Assembly: GCA_038042195.1 (NCBI GenBank)
Contig: JBBTET010000010.1
Location: 62,001 to 126,000 of the forward strand
Direction: 5' to 3'
DNA: 64,000 nt
Source: JACRIM01 sp038042195
Lineage (GTDB): Bacteria; Planctomycetota; Phycisphaerae; UBA1845; UTPLA1
A program made the position numbers and the translations under genes. Shown in pieces: positions 1 to 9,312 of the stretch. Positions within the stretch are counted from its first letter, which is position 1. Each line of letters starts with the position of its first letter. The notes beneath the pieces were generated by a model. The model was not told where the DNA came from, made no database searches, and saw only the letters and a list, made by a program, of their open reading frames with translations.

Positions 1-179
1 CTGAGCTTGCCTTTCTCGGCGAGTTTGGAAAGACTCTTTTCAATCGCGCCGAGCGCGCCAGACACTTGGGCGGCGTTGGAGTCGTAGATGAATGTAGTCA
101 GTCCGCTGGTGGCGGCGACCTGGGCAATGCCGCGGCCCATGGTGCCGGAGCCAATGACGACGCAGGATTCAATTGACAT
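1..179 (-). CDS. 3-hydroxyacyl-CoA (3-hydroxybutyryl-CoA) dehydrogenase, N-terminal part, cut by window edge
   Basis: Reading the minus strand from the ATG at 177-179 gives a protein beginning MSIESCVVIGSGTMGRGIAQ. GSGTMGRGIAQVA is the NAD-binding Rossmann motif of the 3-hydroxyacyl-CoA dehydrogenase family (Hbd/PaaH/FadB N domain), which oxidises 3-hydroxyacyl-CoA to 3-ketoacyl-CoA in the cytoplasm. Only about 59 residues lie inside the window; the rest continues beyond base 1. It lies 123 bp downstream of the thiolase on the same strand, so the two consecutive steps (dehydrogenase, thiolase) are probably one operon. It could be a single-domain enzyme or the start of a multifunctional one; the window does not show which. 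Confidence 0.85.
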   Translation of the reverse strand, partial: MSIESCVVIGSGTMGRGIAQVAATSGLTTFIYDSNAAQVSGALGAIEKSLSKLAEKGKL

Positions 180-302
180 AGCGGATTCCTTTGCTGATTG
201 ACGAGTGAGCATTTTAACGGCGAACGCGATTGGCGTGATACAGCATTCACACGCGGGGAGCGCGTGCGCGGCGTTCCCTGATGGTCGCGGTTCTGATGCG
301 CG

Positions 303-1484
303 TTACGGCCGCTCGATGACCATCGCCACGGCATTGCCGCCGCCGAGGCAGAGAGTGGCCACACCGCGCTTGAGGTTCATGACTTCCAGCGCGTTGATGA
401 GCGCGACGAGGAGGCGATTGCCGCTGCATCCGATGGGGTGGCCCAGGGCGATCGCGCCGCCGAACACGTTGACGCGTTCCATCGGGATTTCCAACTGTCG
501 GACGCAGGCAAGCATCTGCGACGCGAAGGCTTCATTGATCTCGAAGAGGTCGATGTCCTTGAGCTTCAGCCCCGCCTTCTCAACGACCTGTCGCACCGCG
601 CCGACTGGAGCGATGAACAGTTCCTTCGGCGGCACTCCATAGGTCGTGTGGGCGAGGATGCGGGCGCGAATCGGCCAACCGCGCTTCTTGGCTTCTTCTT
701 CGCCGGCGAGCAGGGTCATGGCTGCGCCGTCAGTCAGGCCAGATGAGTTACCCGCAGTGACGGTGCCGTCCTTTTCAAAGGCGGGCTTGAGCTTTTTGAG
801 GTCATCAATCGTGAGTTCATGCCGTATCGACTCGTCGGCGGAGAGAATCGTCGGGCCTTTCTTGCCGGGGACTTCGATGGGAACGATGGTCTTCTTGTAG
901 TGGCCGGCCTTGCACGCGGCCGAGGCCTTCTTGTGGCTGTCAAACGCGAACTGGTCCTGATCCTCGCGGCTGATCTTGTAAGTGCGAGCGGTGTACTCTG
1001 CGGCGCTGCCCATGCCCCAACCTTCAAAGGGACAGGTGAGGCCGTCGGCGACCATGCCGTCTTCCATCGTCATGTGGCCGAACTTGGTCGCGCCGATGCG
1101 CGTGCCGCGCACATAGTATGGAGCGTTGGACATGCTCTCGATTCCGCCGGAGAGGATGATCTTGGCTTGATCGAGCCGGATGTTGTTGTCGGAGTTCATG
1201 GCGGCACGAAGGCCGGAACCGCAGACCTGATTCACCGTGACGGCGGTGATGGTGTTAGGGAGACCGGCCTTCAGGGCGACTTGTCGCGCGGGGTTCTGTC
1301 CACAGCCGGCCTGAAGGACTTGGCCAATGAGTGCCCAGTCGATGGCATCGGTGGGACAGTTGACGGCGGCGACAGTGGCCCTGGCGACTTGGGCACCGAT
1401 GTCAGTGGCGGAGAGTGGGGCGAGGGTTCCGAGGAACTTGCCCATGGGGCTGCGTTGAGCGGCGACGATCACGCTTCGAGTCAT
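303..1484 (-). CDS. Acetyl-CoA acetyltransferase (thiolase)
   Basis: A 393-residue thiolase that cleaves or condenses acetoacetyl-CoA/3-ketoacyl-CoA. The acyl-accepting cysteine is Cys88 in NQVCGSGLRA. NEAFASQ starts near residue 317. His349 lies in GGAIALGHPIGCSG and the second catalytic cysteine is Cys379 in CLGGGN. Length and residue numbers match biosynthetic/degradative thiolases of about 390 aa. The frame is open further upstream, but the ATG at 1484 follows GGGAGG at 10-15 nt and gives the usual N-terminus (TRSVIVAAQRSPMGKF). A promoter (TTGGTG, 17 bp, TATAAT) lies about 80 bp upstream. It is followed by the 3-hydroxyacyl-CoA dehydrogenase, consistent with fatty-acid oxidation or polyhydroxybutyrate/butyrate metabolism; substrate length cannot be read from sequence. 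Confidence 0.95.
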   Translation of the reverse strand: MTRSVIVAAQRSPMGKFLGTLAPLSATDIGAQVARATVAAVNCPTDAIDWALIGQVLQAGCGQNPARQVALKAGLPNTITAVTVNQVCGSGLRAAMNSDNNIRLDQAKIILSGGIESMSNAPYYVRGTRIGATKFGHMTMEDGMVADGLTCPFEGWGMGSAAEYTARTYKISREDQDQFAFDSHKKASAACKAGHYKKTIVPIEVPGKKGPTILSADESIRHELTIDDLKKLKPAFEKDGTVTAGNSSGLTDGAAMTLLAGEEEAKKRGWPIRARILAHTTYGVPPKELFIAPVGAVRQVVEKAGLKLKDIDLFEINEAFASQMLACVRQLEIPMERVNVFGGAIALGHPIGCSGNRLLVALINALEVMNLKRGVATLCLGGGNAVAMVIERP

Positions 1485-1565
1485 GACGATCCTCCCGAAA
1501 AAGTGGCTCGACGGTAGGGTCGGGCCGGGTCCATCGCAAGAAGCCTCGGCTGAGGCACATGGTGG

Positions 1566-1594
1566 ATTATAGTCAATTTGTGCGTTTGCACCAA
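1566..1594 (-). promoter_or_regulatory. Housekeeping-sigma promoter for the thiolase operon
   Basis: On the minus strand TTGGTG (1589-1594) is followed by a 17-bp spacer and a perfect TATAAT (1566-1571). Transcription would start near 1558, giving a leader of about 75 nt before the thiolase ATG. Confidence 0.65.
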
Positions 1595-1730
1595 GAGTGA
1601 AAAGGCGTGCCAGTGGGTGCTTATGCGCCTTGGAGCGGCACTGCAACAGACCATGCCGGCAACCGTTGCACGGTGAATACAGGGGTCGTCACCATCCCGT
1701 CGGCCGATTGCTCGTTAGACTCCCTTATCT

Positions 1731-4703
1731 ATGGATGGATTTCTCGGACTCCCGGGCATTCGCTTCAACCAGCCGTGGGCACTGGGGCTGATGCTATTGC
1801 CCCCGGTGGTGGTGTGGCTTTCGGCGTCGCGGTTGTCAGGCCTCGGCTCGACGCGTCGGGCGATGGCGATCACGGCTCGTTGCGTAGTGATCATTCTGCT
1901 GGCACTGGCAATGGCGCAGCCGGAGTCGATTCGCAAGACAACGGATCGAATCACCCTGTTTCTTGTTGATGCGTCACAGAGCGTGCCGAGGTTGGTGCAA
2001 CAGCAGGCGCGGGAGTTTCTCACCGAAGCGGCCAAAGGGGCGCGGCCGGGCAAGGACCGAATGGGCGTGGTGACATTTGCGCGGCACGCGGCGATCGAGC
2101 AACTGCCGACGCTGTTGCTCAAAGCCGACGCCGAGCCGGCGGCGCTGGCGACGGACGCGACGAACATCGAATCGGCCCTGCGGCTGGCGGGCGTGCTCTT
2201 CGCGCCGGATGCATCGCGGCGCGTCGTGATCCTGACGGATGGCAATGAGACCAACGGCTCGGCGGACACGGAGCTGGCCTCGCTGACGGCGAACGACGTG
2301 CAGGTGGATGTCGTGCCGCTCCGCTATGTGCATGATGCCGAGGTGGCGGTCGATGCGGTGTCGTCGCCGACGCACGCAAAGGTTGACGAGGCGGCGGAGC
2401 TGCGGGCATCGGTGCGGGCGACACGGCCGACGCGCGGGCGATTGCTCGTGTATCACAATGACAAATTGCTGAAGATTGGCGAGGCGGGGCGCGAGGGCGT
2501 GCAGGTGCAGTTGGGCGTGGGGGCCAACCCGGTGCGAATTCCGATTCAGTTTCGCACGGCGGGGCTGCACCGATTTCGCGTGGAGTTTGCGCCGGACGAT
2601 CCGGCGTCTGATGCGCTGGTGGTAAACAACGTCGCGTCGACGGCGACGATCGTGGACGGCCGGGCGAAGGCGTTGCTGGTGGAGAACCCGGCGATGCTCA
2701 ACGGGTTCGATCAGAAATCGAACGACCTCTTGATCGAGGCGTTAACCACGGGCGGCGTCGAGGTGGATCGGGTGGACGTGACCGACGCCTCGCTCGATAC
2801 GGCGAGCTTCGTTAACACGCCGCTGATAATCCTCTCGAACATCTCGGCGATGGATCTACCGACGGAGTCGCAGCAGGCGCTGGTGACCTATGTGCGCGAC
2901 ATGGCGGGCGGGTTGATCGTGATCGGCGGCGATCAGTCGTTCAGCGCAGGCGGGTATGGCGGGACGGTGTTGGAGGACGTGCTCCCCGTTCGCACGGACC
3001 GAGACAAAATGCTCATGCTGAACTCGGCGCTGGTCGTGGTGCTGGATCGATCCGGCTCGATGATGGGCGATAAGATCGAGATGGCCAAGAAGGCGGCCGA
3101 GGGGTCGGCGAAGCTGCTGAGTTCGCAGGACTTCATCGGTGTGGTGTCGTTTGATTCATCACCGACGTGGGACGTGACGGTGCAGCGATGCGCCAACAAG
3201 GACCAGGTGCTCAAAAAGATACGCATGATCCAACCCGGCGGCGGCACGGACATGTTTCCCGCGCTCGCCCAGGCCGGTAAAGAGATTGCCTCGACGAGCG
3301 CCTATGCGAAGCGAATCATCGTTCTGACCGACGGCCAATCGGCCCCGGCGGATTTTCTAGGGGCGGTCAAGTCGTTCCTTGCGAAGGGCATCGTGACCTC
3401 CGCGATCGCCGTCGGCGCGGATGCGGATCGCGCGCTGCTGGAGAGCATCGCCAAGGCCGGCGGCGGTCGGTTTTATCTCGCGGTGTCGCCGCAACACCTC
3501 CCGCGTATCTTCTTCCGTGAGACTTCGCTGGTGACGCGCACCGGCGTGTATGAGAAGACATTCACCCCGACGCTTCGACCGCTACCAGGGGACGAGCCAA
3601 TCGCGGGGATCAGCCCGAGTGAGGTGCCGCCGCTGGAGGGGCACGTCATGACGGCGATCAAACCCGAGGCGACGCTGGCGATGTTTCGGCGAAGCAGTCA
3701 GGGCGAAGACCCGGTGCTGGCATATTGGCAATGCGGACTGGGGCGGTGCGTGGCGTTCACCGGGGGCATGTGGCAGAAGTGGGGGCCGAAGTGGGTGAGC
3801 TGGCCGGGGTTCAGCAAGCTGTGGACGCAGATCGCCGTGTGGGCGGCGCGGCCGCAGACGATGCAGGACTGGGCGATCAGCACACACGTTGAGAATGGGA
3901 AGGTCCACGTCGTCGTGGAGGCCGACAGCGACCGTGCCATGAACCAGCCCTTCCCGGCGATGGAGGCGCGGGCCATTGATCCGACCCAGCAGAGTCGGTC
4001 GTTGATGCTCCGACCGACGGGGCTTGGGCGATTCGAGGCCGAGTTCCCGGCAGCGGCGACCGGTGATTACCTGGTGCGCGTGGCGCAGCTCCAGCGCGAC
4101 GGCGGACGGAGCATTGGCGTGATGCAGGCCGTGGTCAGCGTCACGAACACGGCGGAGACGAAAGACCTGCGCTCGGACGAGGCGCGATTGCAGGACATCG
4201 CACGACGGGCAGGCGGACGCGTGGTGGATTTATCGACGCCGGAGCGATTGTTTGAGCCGAGCGACGTGAAGGAGATGCGTACGTTTCAACCGATCTGGGA
4301 TGTGTTCCTGAAGTGGTCGCTGGTGCTGTTCTTGTTGGACGTGGCGGTGCGACGGCTGGCGCTCAGCCCGACGGCGGCCGGCGCGGCGGTGCGAAAGTGG
4401 TGGAATCTGCGGTTCGCGGGGCGGGCACTGGTGACACCGCAGGCGACGCTGTCGGCGCTACGGATGACGCGAACGCGCGTGCAGGCGGAGCAGGAGCAGC
4501 GGATTACGGAGGATGGCCCGGCGAGAGAAGCGACGATCCCGATAATTCCACTTGCGGATTCACAGCCGACGCGCGTAGTGCCAGGGAAGAGGCCGGACAT
4601 GCCGAAGAAGATGCCCGATGCACCAACGACGGAAACGAAAGACGAGGGAGGCGATTCGTTGTCACGACTCAAGCGCGCGAAGAAGCGACGCGAGGGTGGG
4701 TAA
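1731..4703 (+). CDS. Membrane-anchored von Willebrand A protein with glutamine-amidotransferase-like domain
   Basis: 990 residues. Two membrane helices lie at about 15-32 and 48-62. A first VWA-like region begins with LFLVDASQS (Asp80, a MIDAS-type DxSxS). A central segment at about 310-425 resembles the GATase1-like fold found in planctomycete VWA proteins. A second VWA domain has the classical MIDAS sequence VVLDRSGSM near residue 440. A third helix lies near 860-880 (WSLVLFLLDVAVRRL), followed by a charged, proline-rich cytoplasmic tail. Members of this family are thought to assemble surface or periplasmic complexes; no catalytic function can be assigned. The ATG at 1731 puts the first helix at the N-terminus as usual. 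The gene stands alone and converges on the acyl-CoA dehydrogenase, with 17 bp between stop codons. Confidence 0.85.
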   Translation: MDGFLGLPGIRFNQPWALGLMLLPPVVVWLSASRLSGLGSTRRAMAITARCVVIILLALAMAQPESIRKTTDRITLFLVDASQSVPRLVQQQAREFLTEAAKGARPGKDRMGVVTFARHAAIEQLPTLLLKADAEPAALATDATNIESALRLAGVLFAPDASRRVVILTDGNETNGSADTELASLTANDVQVDVVPLRYVHDAEVAVDAVSSPTHAKVDEAAELRASVRATRPTRGRLLVYHNDKLLKIGEAGREGVQVQLGVGANPVRIPIQFRTAGLHRFRVEFAPDDPASDALVVNNVASTATIVDGRAKALLVENPAMLNGFDQKSNDLLIEALTTGGVEVDRVDVTDASLDTASFVNTPLIILSNISAMDLPTESQQALVTYVRDMAGGLIVIGGDQSFSAGGYGGTVLEDVLPVRTDRDKMLMLNSALVVVLDRSGSMMGDKIEMAKKAAEGSAKLLSSQDFIGVVSFDSSPTWDVTVQRCANKDQVLKKIRMIQPGGGTDMFPALAQAGKEIASTSAYAKRIIVLTDGQSAPADFLGAVKSFLAKGIVTSAIAVGADADRALLESIAKAGGGRFYLAVSPQHLPRIFFRETSLVTRTGVYEKTFTPTLRPLPGDEPIAGISPSEVPPLEGHVMTAIKPEATLAMFRRSSQGEDPVLAYWQCGLGRCVAFTGGMWQKWGPKWVSWPGFSKLWTQIAVWAARPQTMQDWAISTHVENGKVHVVVEADSDRAMNQPFPAMEARAIDPTQQSRSLMLRPTGLGRFEAEFPAAATGDYLVRVAQLQRDGGRSIGVMQAVVSVTNTAETKDLRSDEARLQDIARRAGGRVVDLSTPERLFEPSDVKEMRTFQPIWDVFLKWSLVLFLLDVAVRRLALSPTAAGAAVRKWWNLRFAGRALVTPQATLSALRMTRTRVQAEQEQRITEDGPAREATIPIIPLADSQPTRVVPGKRPDMPKKMPDAPTTETKDEGGDSLSRLKRAKKRREGG

Positions 4704-4720
4704 GTTCCTGATTCAAGAAC

Positions 4721-5914
4721 TCATACGTTGGTGATGCGGTCCGGGTCGTTGATGAGTGTCTCGGCGATGGTGAGGCGCTGCATCTCGCTGGTGCCTTCGT
4801 AAATCTCCGTGATCTTGGCATCGCGGAGGTAGCGTTCGACCTCGCTCTCGCGGCAGAAGCCCATGCCGCCGAACACCTGGATCGCCTGGTTGGCACAAAA
4901 GCTGGCCGTCTCGGCGGCGAAGACCTTGGCCATCGCCGGGATGTGAAGCGAGTGCATCTTCTGATCCTTGAGCCAGCAGCCCTTGTAGAGCAGGGCACGC
5001 GACGCCGCGATTCGCACAGCCATGTCGGCGATCTTCCATTGAATCGCCTGGTACTCGGAGAGGCGTTTGCCGAACTGCTTGCGTTCGAGGGCATAGCCGA
5101 CGGCCTTGTCGTGGGCGGCCTGGGCGATGCCCAGCGCCTGCGCGGCAATGCCGAGCCGACCGCCGTCGATGGCAGTGAGAGCGATCTTGAATCCCTGGCC
5201 GCGCTCGCCGATGAGATGGTCCTTTGGGAATTTGCAATTCTCGAAGATGAGTTCCGTCGTGCTGCTGCCGCGGATGCCGAGCTTATCCTCGTGCTTGCCG
5301 ACGGTGAGGCCTGACGTGTTTTTCTCAACGAGGAAACAACTCGCGTTGCGGCGCTCGGTGTTTTCACTTCGCACGAAAAGCAGAACCACGTCGGCCTCGG
5401 AGCCATTGGTCACCCACAGCTTCGTGCCGTTGATGACCCATTCGTTGCCGACCAATTCGGCGCGACAGGTCATCGCACCGGCGTCGGAGCCGGAGCCGGC
5501 CTCGCTGAGCGAGAAGCAATTCAGCCACTGGCCGCTCGCCATTTTTGGGAGCCACTTCTTCTTCTGCTCCTCGGTGGCGAACTTCATCACGGGATCATTG
5601 ACGAGTGAGTTCTGCACGCTGTTGATGACGCCGAGCGATGCGTCGGCATACGACAACTCTTCAACAACGATGGCCGATGCGAGTCCGTCCAGGCCCGCGC
5701 CGCCGTACTCTTCGGGGATGCAGATGCCCATGTAGCCCATTTCGCCGAGTTGTTTCACCACGTCCGCGGGGAACTCGCCCTTGATGTCGCGCTGCATCGC
5801 GCCGGGGGCGACGACGGTGCGGGCGAAATCACGGATGCTATCGCGGAGCATCTGGTGCTCTTCGTCCAACTCGTATCCAAATGGGATGATGTCCATGACA
5901 GCGTCGGTTTTCAT
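4721..5914 (-). CDS. Acyl-CoA dehydrogenase (short/medium-chain type)
   Basis: 397 residues, the usual length. It introduces the alpha-beta double bond into acyl-CoA with FAD and passes electrons to ETF. Visible motifs are the FAD/substrate signatures CFSLSEAGSGSDAG (about 130-145) and LWVTNGSEAD, and the C-terminal EIYEGTSEMQR with the presumed catalytic base Glu373. A second in-frame ATG (MDIIPFGYEL) six codons in could be the true start. It follows a second acyl-CoA dehydrogenase on the same strand with a 30-bp gap, so the two are probably co-transcribed from the promoter at 7184-7211. Butyryl-CoA-type specificity is likely from motif similarity but not proven. Confidence 0.93.
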   Translation of the reverse strand: MKTDAVMDIIPFGYELDEEHQMLRDSIRDFARTVVAPGAMQRDIKGEFPADVVKQLGEMGYMGICIPEEYGGAGLDGLASAIVVEELSYADASLGVINSVQNSLVNDPVMKFATEEQKKKWLPKMASGQWLNCFSLSEAGSGSDAGAMTCRAELVGNEWVINGTKLWVTNGSEADVVLLFVRSENTERRNASCFLVEKNTSGLTVGKHEDKLGIRGSSTTELIFENCKFPKDHLIGERGQGFKIALTAIDGGRLGIAAQALGIAQAAHDKAVGYALERKQFGKRLSEYQAIQWKIADMAVRIAASRALLYKGCWLKDQKMHSLHIPAMAKVFAAETASFCANQAIQVFGGMGFCRESEVERYLRDAKITEIYEGTSEMQRLTIAETLINDPDRITNV

Positions 5915-5944
5915 AGTGCCCCGCTCGGCAGGCTGGTTGACTCG

Positions 5945-7096
5945 TTATGCACTTCGCTTCAGAAACTCGGCACGGCTGATCAACATGCGTTGCACTTCGC
6001 TCGACCCTTCACCAATTTCGCAAAGTTTGTTATCCCGAAGCAGCCGCTCCACGCAGACATCCTTCACATAGCCCGCCCCGCCGAGAATCTGGATCGCATC
6101 CCAGCCCACGCGGCTGGCCATTTCAGAGGCGAACAGCTTGGCGATGCTGCTCAGTTGCTTGTCGGGGCGGCCGGCGTCATGGGACGCAGCAGCCTGACGC
6201 ACGAGCAATCGAGCGGCCTCGATCTGCGTTTCCATGTCGGCCAGCTTCATCTGAATGGCCTGATGCGACGAGAGCGGCACGCCGAACGAGTGCCGCTGCT
6301 TGGCGTAGGAGACGGCCTCTTCCAGACAGCCGCGACCGAGGCCGACGGAGAGCGAGCCGATGGTGCAACGGCCGCGATCCAGCACGCGAAGGGCATCGAC
6401 GTAGCCGGCGTGCAACTCGCCGCAAAGATTCGCCTCGGGGATTTCGCAATTCTCAAAGCTGACCGGCACGGTGTCGCTGGCCCGCATGCCCATCTTGTCT
6501 TCGGGTTCGCCGACGATGAGGCCCTTGCGGTCGCCCTCCACGAGGAACGCGGAGATGGTGCGTGCGCCGCGCTCGGGCTTGGTGCGGGCGGTGACGACGA
6601 AGATGCCGGCGCGTTTGCCGTTGGTGATCCAGAACTTGCGACCATTCAGCACCCAGCCGTTCTTGGTGCGCTCGGCGCGGGTGGTGAGTGCTTCGGCGTC
6701 GGTGCCGCAATCGGGTTCGGAGAGGCACCACGAGCCGATGACCTCGCCGCTGGCCAGCTTCGGCAGCCACTTTGCCTTTTGCTCTTCATTCGCGGCGAGG
6801 CGAATGTGTGTCGTGCAGAGTCCTGCGTGCGCTGCGATGAAGAGAGCCGTGCCGCCGCACCAGCGGGCGATCTCCTCGACGATCACCGTCATGGCCAGCA
6901 GGCCCTGCCCCGAGCCGCCGTACTCCTCGGGGATGGTCGCGCCGAGTAGGCCGATGTTGGCCATCTCTTGAATGATGTCTTCGGGGATCCACTTGACCTC
7001 GTCCCACTTTCGGGCGTTGGGGGCGATCCGCTCTTTGGCGAATTTGCGCGCCACGTCACGAAAGGCGACGAGTTCCTCGGGCAGGTTGAAATCCAT
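5945..7096 (-). CDS. Acyl-CoA dehydrogenase, second copy
   Basis: 383 residues starting MDFNLPEELVAFRDVARKFA; the frame is open for 26 more codons upstream, but the typical family N-terminus begins at this ATG. Family motifs are WCLSEPDCGTDAEAL (FAD/acyl contacts), FWITNGKRAG, and IGEGSSEVQR with the putative catalytic Glu363. Sequence is clearly different from the downstream acyl-CoA dehydrogenase, so the pair probably handle different chain lengths or branched acyl-CoAs. First gene of a two-gene unit with a strong promoter 88 bp upstream. Electrons are expected to go to ETF, whose genes are not in this window. Confidence 0.93.
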   Translation of the reverse strand: MDFNLPEELVAFRDVARKFAKERIAPNARKWDEVKWIPEDIIQEMANIGLLGATIPEEYGGSGQGLLAMTVIVEEIARWCGGTALFIAAHAGLCTTHIRLAANEEQKAKWLPKLASGEVIGSWCLSEPDCGTDAEALTTRAERTKNGWVLNGRKFWITNGKRAGIFVVTARTKPERGARTISAFLVEGDRKGLIVGEPEDKMGMRASDTVPVSFENCEIPEANLCGELHAGYVDALRVLDRGRCTIGSLSVGLGRGCLEEAVSYAKQRHSFGVPLSSHQAIQMKLADMETQIEAARLLVRQAAASHDAGRPDKQLSSIAKLFASEMASRVGWDAIQILGGAGYVKDVCVERLLRDNKLCEIGEGSSEVQRMLISRAEFLKRSA

Positions 7097-7183
7097 GTGC
7101 CGCACTCGCGAAAGTAGACAAATAAGGGCATCGGTCCGTCGGCGGATGGACCCATGAATCGCGTGGAGACGCAACGTGCGGGC

Positions 7184-7211
7184 ATTATAGAGGGGGGGCG
7201 CGAGGGGTCAA
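7184..7211 (-). promoter_or_regulatory. Promoter of the acyl-CoA dehydrogenase pair
   Basis: Minus strand TTGACC (7206-7211), 16-bp spacer, TATAAT (7184-7189). Start of transcription near 7177, leader about 80 nt. Confidence 0.65.
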
Positions 7212-7238
7212 AGGCAGTGACGGGGCGTCCTCGGAGTA

Positions 7239-8177
7239 TCAAATCGGAACCGGCAGCCGCGTTTTCGGCATCAGTCGAGCCTTCTTCTTGATGCGCTGGC
7301 CACCATAGTCCTCGGTGAGGCGTTCGAGTTCGTCGTCGATGAGCTTGCTCGCCTCCCATGCGGCGGTCAAGCGATGAACGAGGTTGTTGTAGTCGATTTT
7401 GGCGTTGGCATTCGGAGGTTGGCCGCCGGGGATTCTGTTGCGACGCGGACGTTCAAACTCGCGGACTTGCTCTCGCAACACGTGGGCGCGGGCCATACCG
7501 CTGTCGAGGTCGTCGTTGACTTGTCGCACGATGTTCGCAAGGCCGTCGATGTGTTTGAGCGCGACATCACCGGCCGCGCCGCCGACTTTGATTTCTTGGG
7601 CCACATTAACGTGTTCCCGCGCTTTGGCCACCTGAACGGCGACCTGCGCCCAGTTCTCTTTTTGCATCGCGGGAAAGACCTTCTGATGCTCCGAGACCAC
7701 GTCCTTGGCGATGTCCTTGGCGACGCTGGTGAGTTGTTGCGACCATACCTCGGCATCCATGAGGTCGCCGGATTTCTTGGGGGAATACTTTTTCATCACG
7801 CGCTCAAGGATGCGCGTGCGATTGCCGACTGAGCCGGTGTCTTTGCGGGCGATCAGGCCCGACAGCGTCTGCTTGGCCTTGGTTTGCTGTCCGGAGCGGA
7901 GATAAAGCATGGCCAAGCCGAGTTGGATTTCGGCTTTCTGATCACCAACGGCCCGTCCCGCTTCCTTTTCGAGTTTGGTCATTGCTGCAACGGCGTCGCC
8001 CTTGCGCAATAGCTCCATGCACTCTTCAACGAGCGGATCATGGAACTCGATGCCTTCGGACGCACTGGGTTCGTCCTGTTGGCCAAGCGTGCCTTTGTTC
8101 CGCGGTCCGGCCAAGGCGGGGGCGACGAGCGCCAGAATAAGAACGGATGTCAGTAAACGTGATGGATATCGATCCAT
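7239..8177 (-). CDS. Exported hypothetical protein with TPR-like segment
   Basis: 312 residues. The N-terminus MDRYPSRLLTSVLILALVAPALAG is a clear signal peptide with cleavage likely after ALA. Residues about 50-105 look like two TPR-type helical pairs (GDAVAAMTKLEKEAGRAVGD, AEIQLGLAMLYLRSGQQTKA). The rest is helical and charged, ending in a basic C-terminus. The start is supported by GGAGG 10 nt upstream of the ATG. It lies 52 bp downstream of the MBL-fold gene on the same strand, so co-transcription is possible. No enzymatic motif is visible; a periplasmic scaffold role is only a guess. Confidence 0.7.
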   Translation of the reverse strand: MDRYPSRLLTSVLILALVAPALAGPRNKGTLGQQDEPSASEGIEFHDPLVEECMELLRKGDAVAAMTKLEKEAGRAVGDQKAEIQLGLAMLYLRSGQQTKAKQTLSGLIARKDTGSVGNRTRILERVMKKYSPKKSGDLMDAEVWSQQLTSVAKDIAKDVVSEHQKVFPAMQKENWAQVAVQVAKAREHVNVAQEIKVGGAAGDVALKHIDGLANIVRQVNDDLDSGMARAHVLREQVREFERPRRNRIPGGQPPNANAKIDYNNLVHRLTAAWEASKLIDDELERLTEDYGGQRIKKKARLMPKTRLPVPI

Positions 8178-8229
8178 GTTGTGACCTCCACACAGTCAGT
8201 GCGCATCATGCCGAATCGACGGTCAGCAT

Positions 8230-9153
8230 TCAAGCCGAATTCGACAAGGATGCCCCAGAATGATCGTAGCCTAATACCTCCAGCGCGAACCTCCCTTTGC
8301 CCTGATCGCGCACCGTCCATGCCGTTTCGACGGGGTCTTGGCCCAGCAGCAGCGTCCACTTTTCCGCAGCCGCTTGTTCGAGCGTGCGCTGCTTGTTCAC
8401 CATGTTCTCATATGGCATCAAGTCATACGCCATGTTGTAACGAAGGCCGACGTGCGCGGCGGTGGGGATGAGGTCGGCGGGGAGAAAAGCCTTGCGTCCT
8501 CCGCCGTCGAAGAGCAGACCCTGTTGGTGGCGCGTGTGGCCGGGGAGGAGTCGCACGCGCAGTCCGGGGAGAATGTCGGCGTCGCCATCGGAGACGAAGG
8601 AGAGCACACCGGCGGATTCGAGCGGGGCGAGATTCTCTTTTCGATAGGTGCCGGTCATCACGGCGTGTCCGCTCACGGCGTCGTCCCACTCGCCGCGCTG
8701 CACGACGTACTTGGCGCGCGGGAATGTCGGCGAGAAGCCACCCTTGCCGTCGGGCATGGTGCCGCCGCCGGCGTGGTCGAAGTGCAGATGCGTGAGGATG
8801 ACGAGGTCGATGCTGTCGCGGTCAAGGCCGATGGCGGCGAGCGACGGCAGTATCCAATGTTCGTTGACATTGAAGAAACCGCGTTCCTTTTCGTCGAACT
8901 TCACGGCGGGACCGGTGCCGGTCTCGACGAGCACTCGCTTGCCGCCCGTCTCGACGAGGAAACATGTCGTGGCAAGCGGGATGCGGTTGGCGTCGTCGAA
9001 CGTAACGAGTCTCGACCACAGCGGCTTGGGGATGATTCCGAACATCGCGCCGCCGTCGAGGGAGAGGCCGCCGCCGTCGAGGAGGGTGATGGTGAGGTCG
9101 CCGAAGTGGAGTCGCGGCGGCGATGCAGTGATGCCGAGTCGGGCAGTGGGCAT
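8230..9153 (-). CDS. Metallo-beta-lactamase-fold hydrolase
   Basis: 307 residues from the ATG at 9153. The metal-binding signature THLHFDHAGG gives His122, His124, Asp126 and His127; further ligands are expected at VRLLPGHTRHQQG (His) and LPADLIP (Asp). The layout (about 300 aa, single domain, N-terminal LHFGDLTITLLDGG) fits the MBL subgroup that includes lactonases and related esterases. The frame is open far upstream because it overlaps, antisense, the 5' part of the prpD-like gene; the chosen ATG is the first that gives a normal MBL N-terminus. Substrate unknown. No signal peptide, so cytoplasmic. Confidence 0.88.
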   Translation of the reverse strand: MPTARLGITASPPRLHFGDLTITLLDGGGLSLDGGAMFGIIPKPLWSRLVTFDDANRIPLATTCFLVETGGKRVLVETGTGPAVKFDEKERGFFNVNEHWILPSLAAIGLDRDSIDLVILTHLHFDHAGGGTMPDGKGGFSPTFPRAKYVVQRGEWDDAVSGHAVMTGTYRKENLAPLESAGVLSFVSDGDADILPGLRVRLLPGHTRHQQGLLFDGGGRKAFLPADLIPTAAHVGLRYNMAYDLMPYENMVNKQRTLEQAAAEKWTLLLGQDPVETAWTVRDQGKGRFALEVLGYDHSGASLSNSA

Positions 9154-9312
9154 GGTGGTGAAGTATCGGCGGGCGTGCGAATCGCGGCAACTTGCGGGAG
9201 GCTGCCGGACCGTATAAGACTTCGTGTTTAGGGGAGCACGACGCTTGACACCCGTCGGCGCATGCCGCTTCTCGACGACATCGATCAATCCAAACCCAAA
9301 GGACGACGCACC

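Noticed and set aside
4703..4721. AGTTC/GAACT dyad between convergent VWA and acyl-CoA dehydrogenase genes
   Set aside because: Stem of only five pairs with no T-run; too weak to call a terminator.
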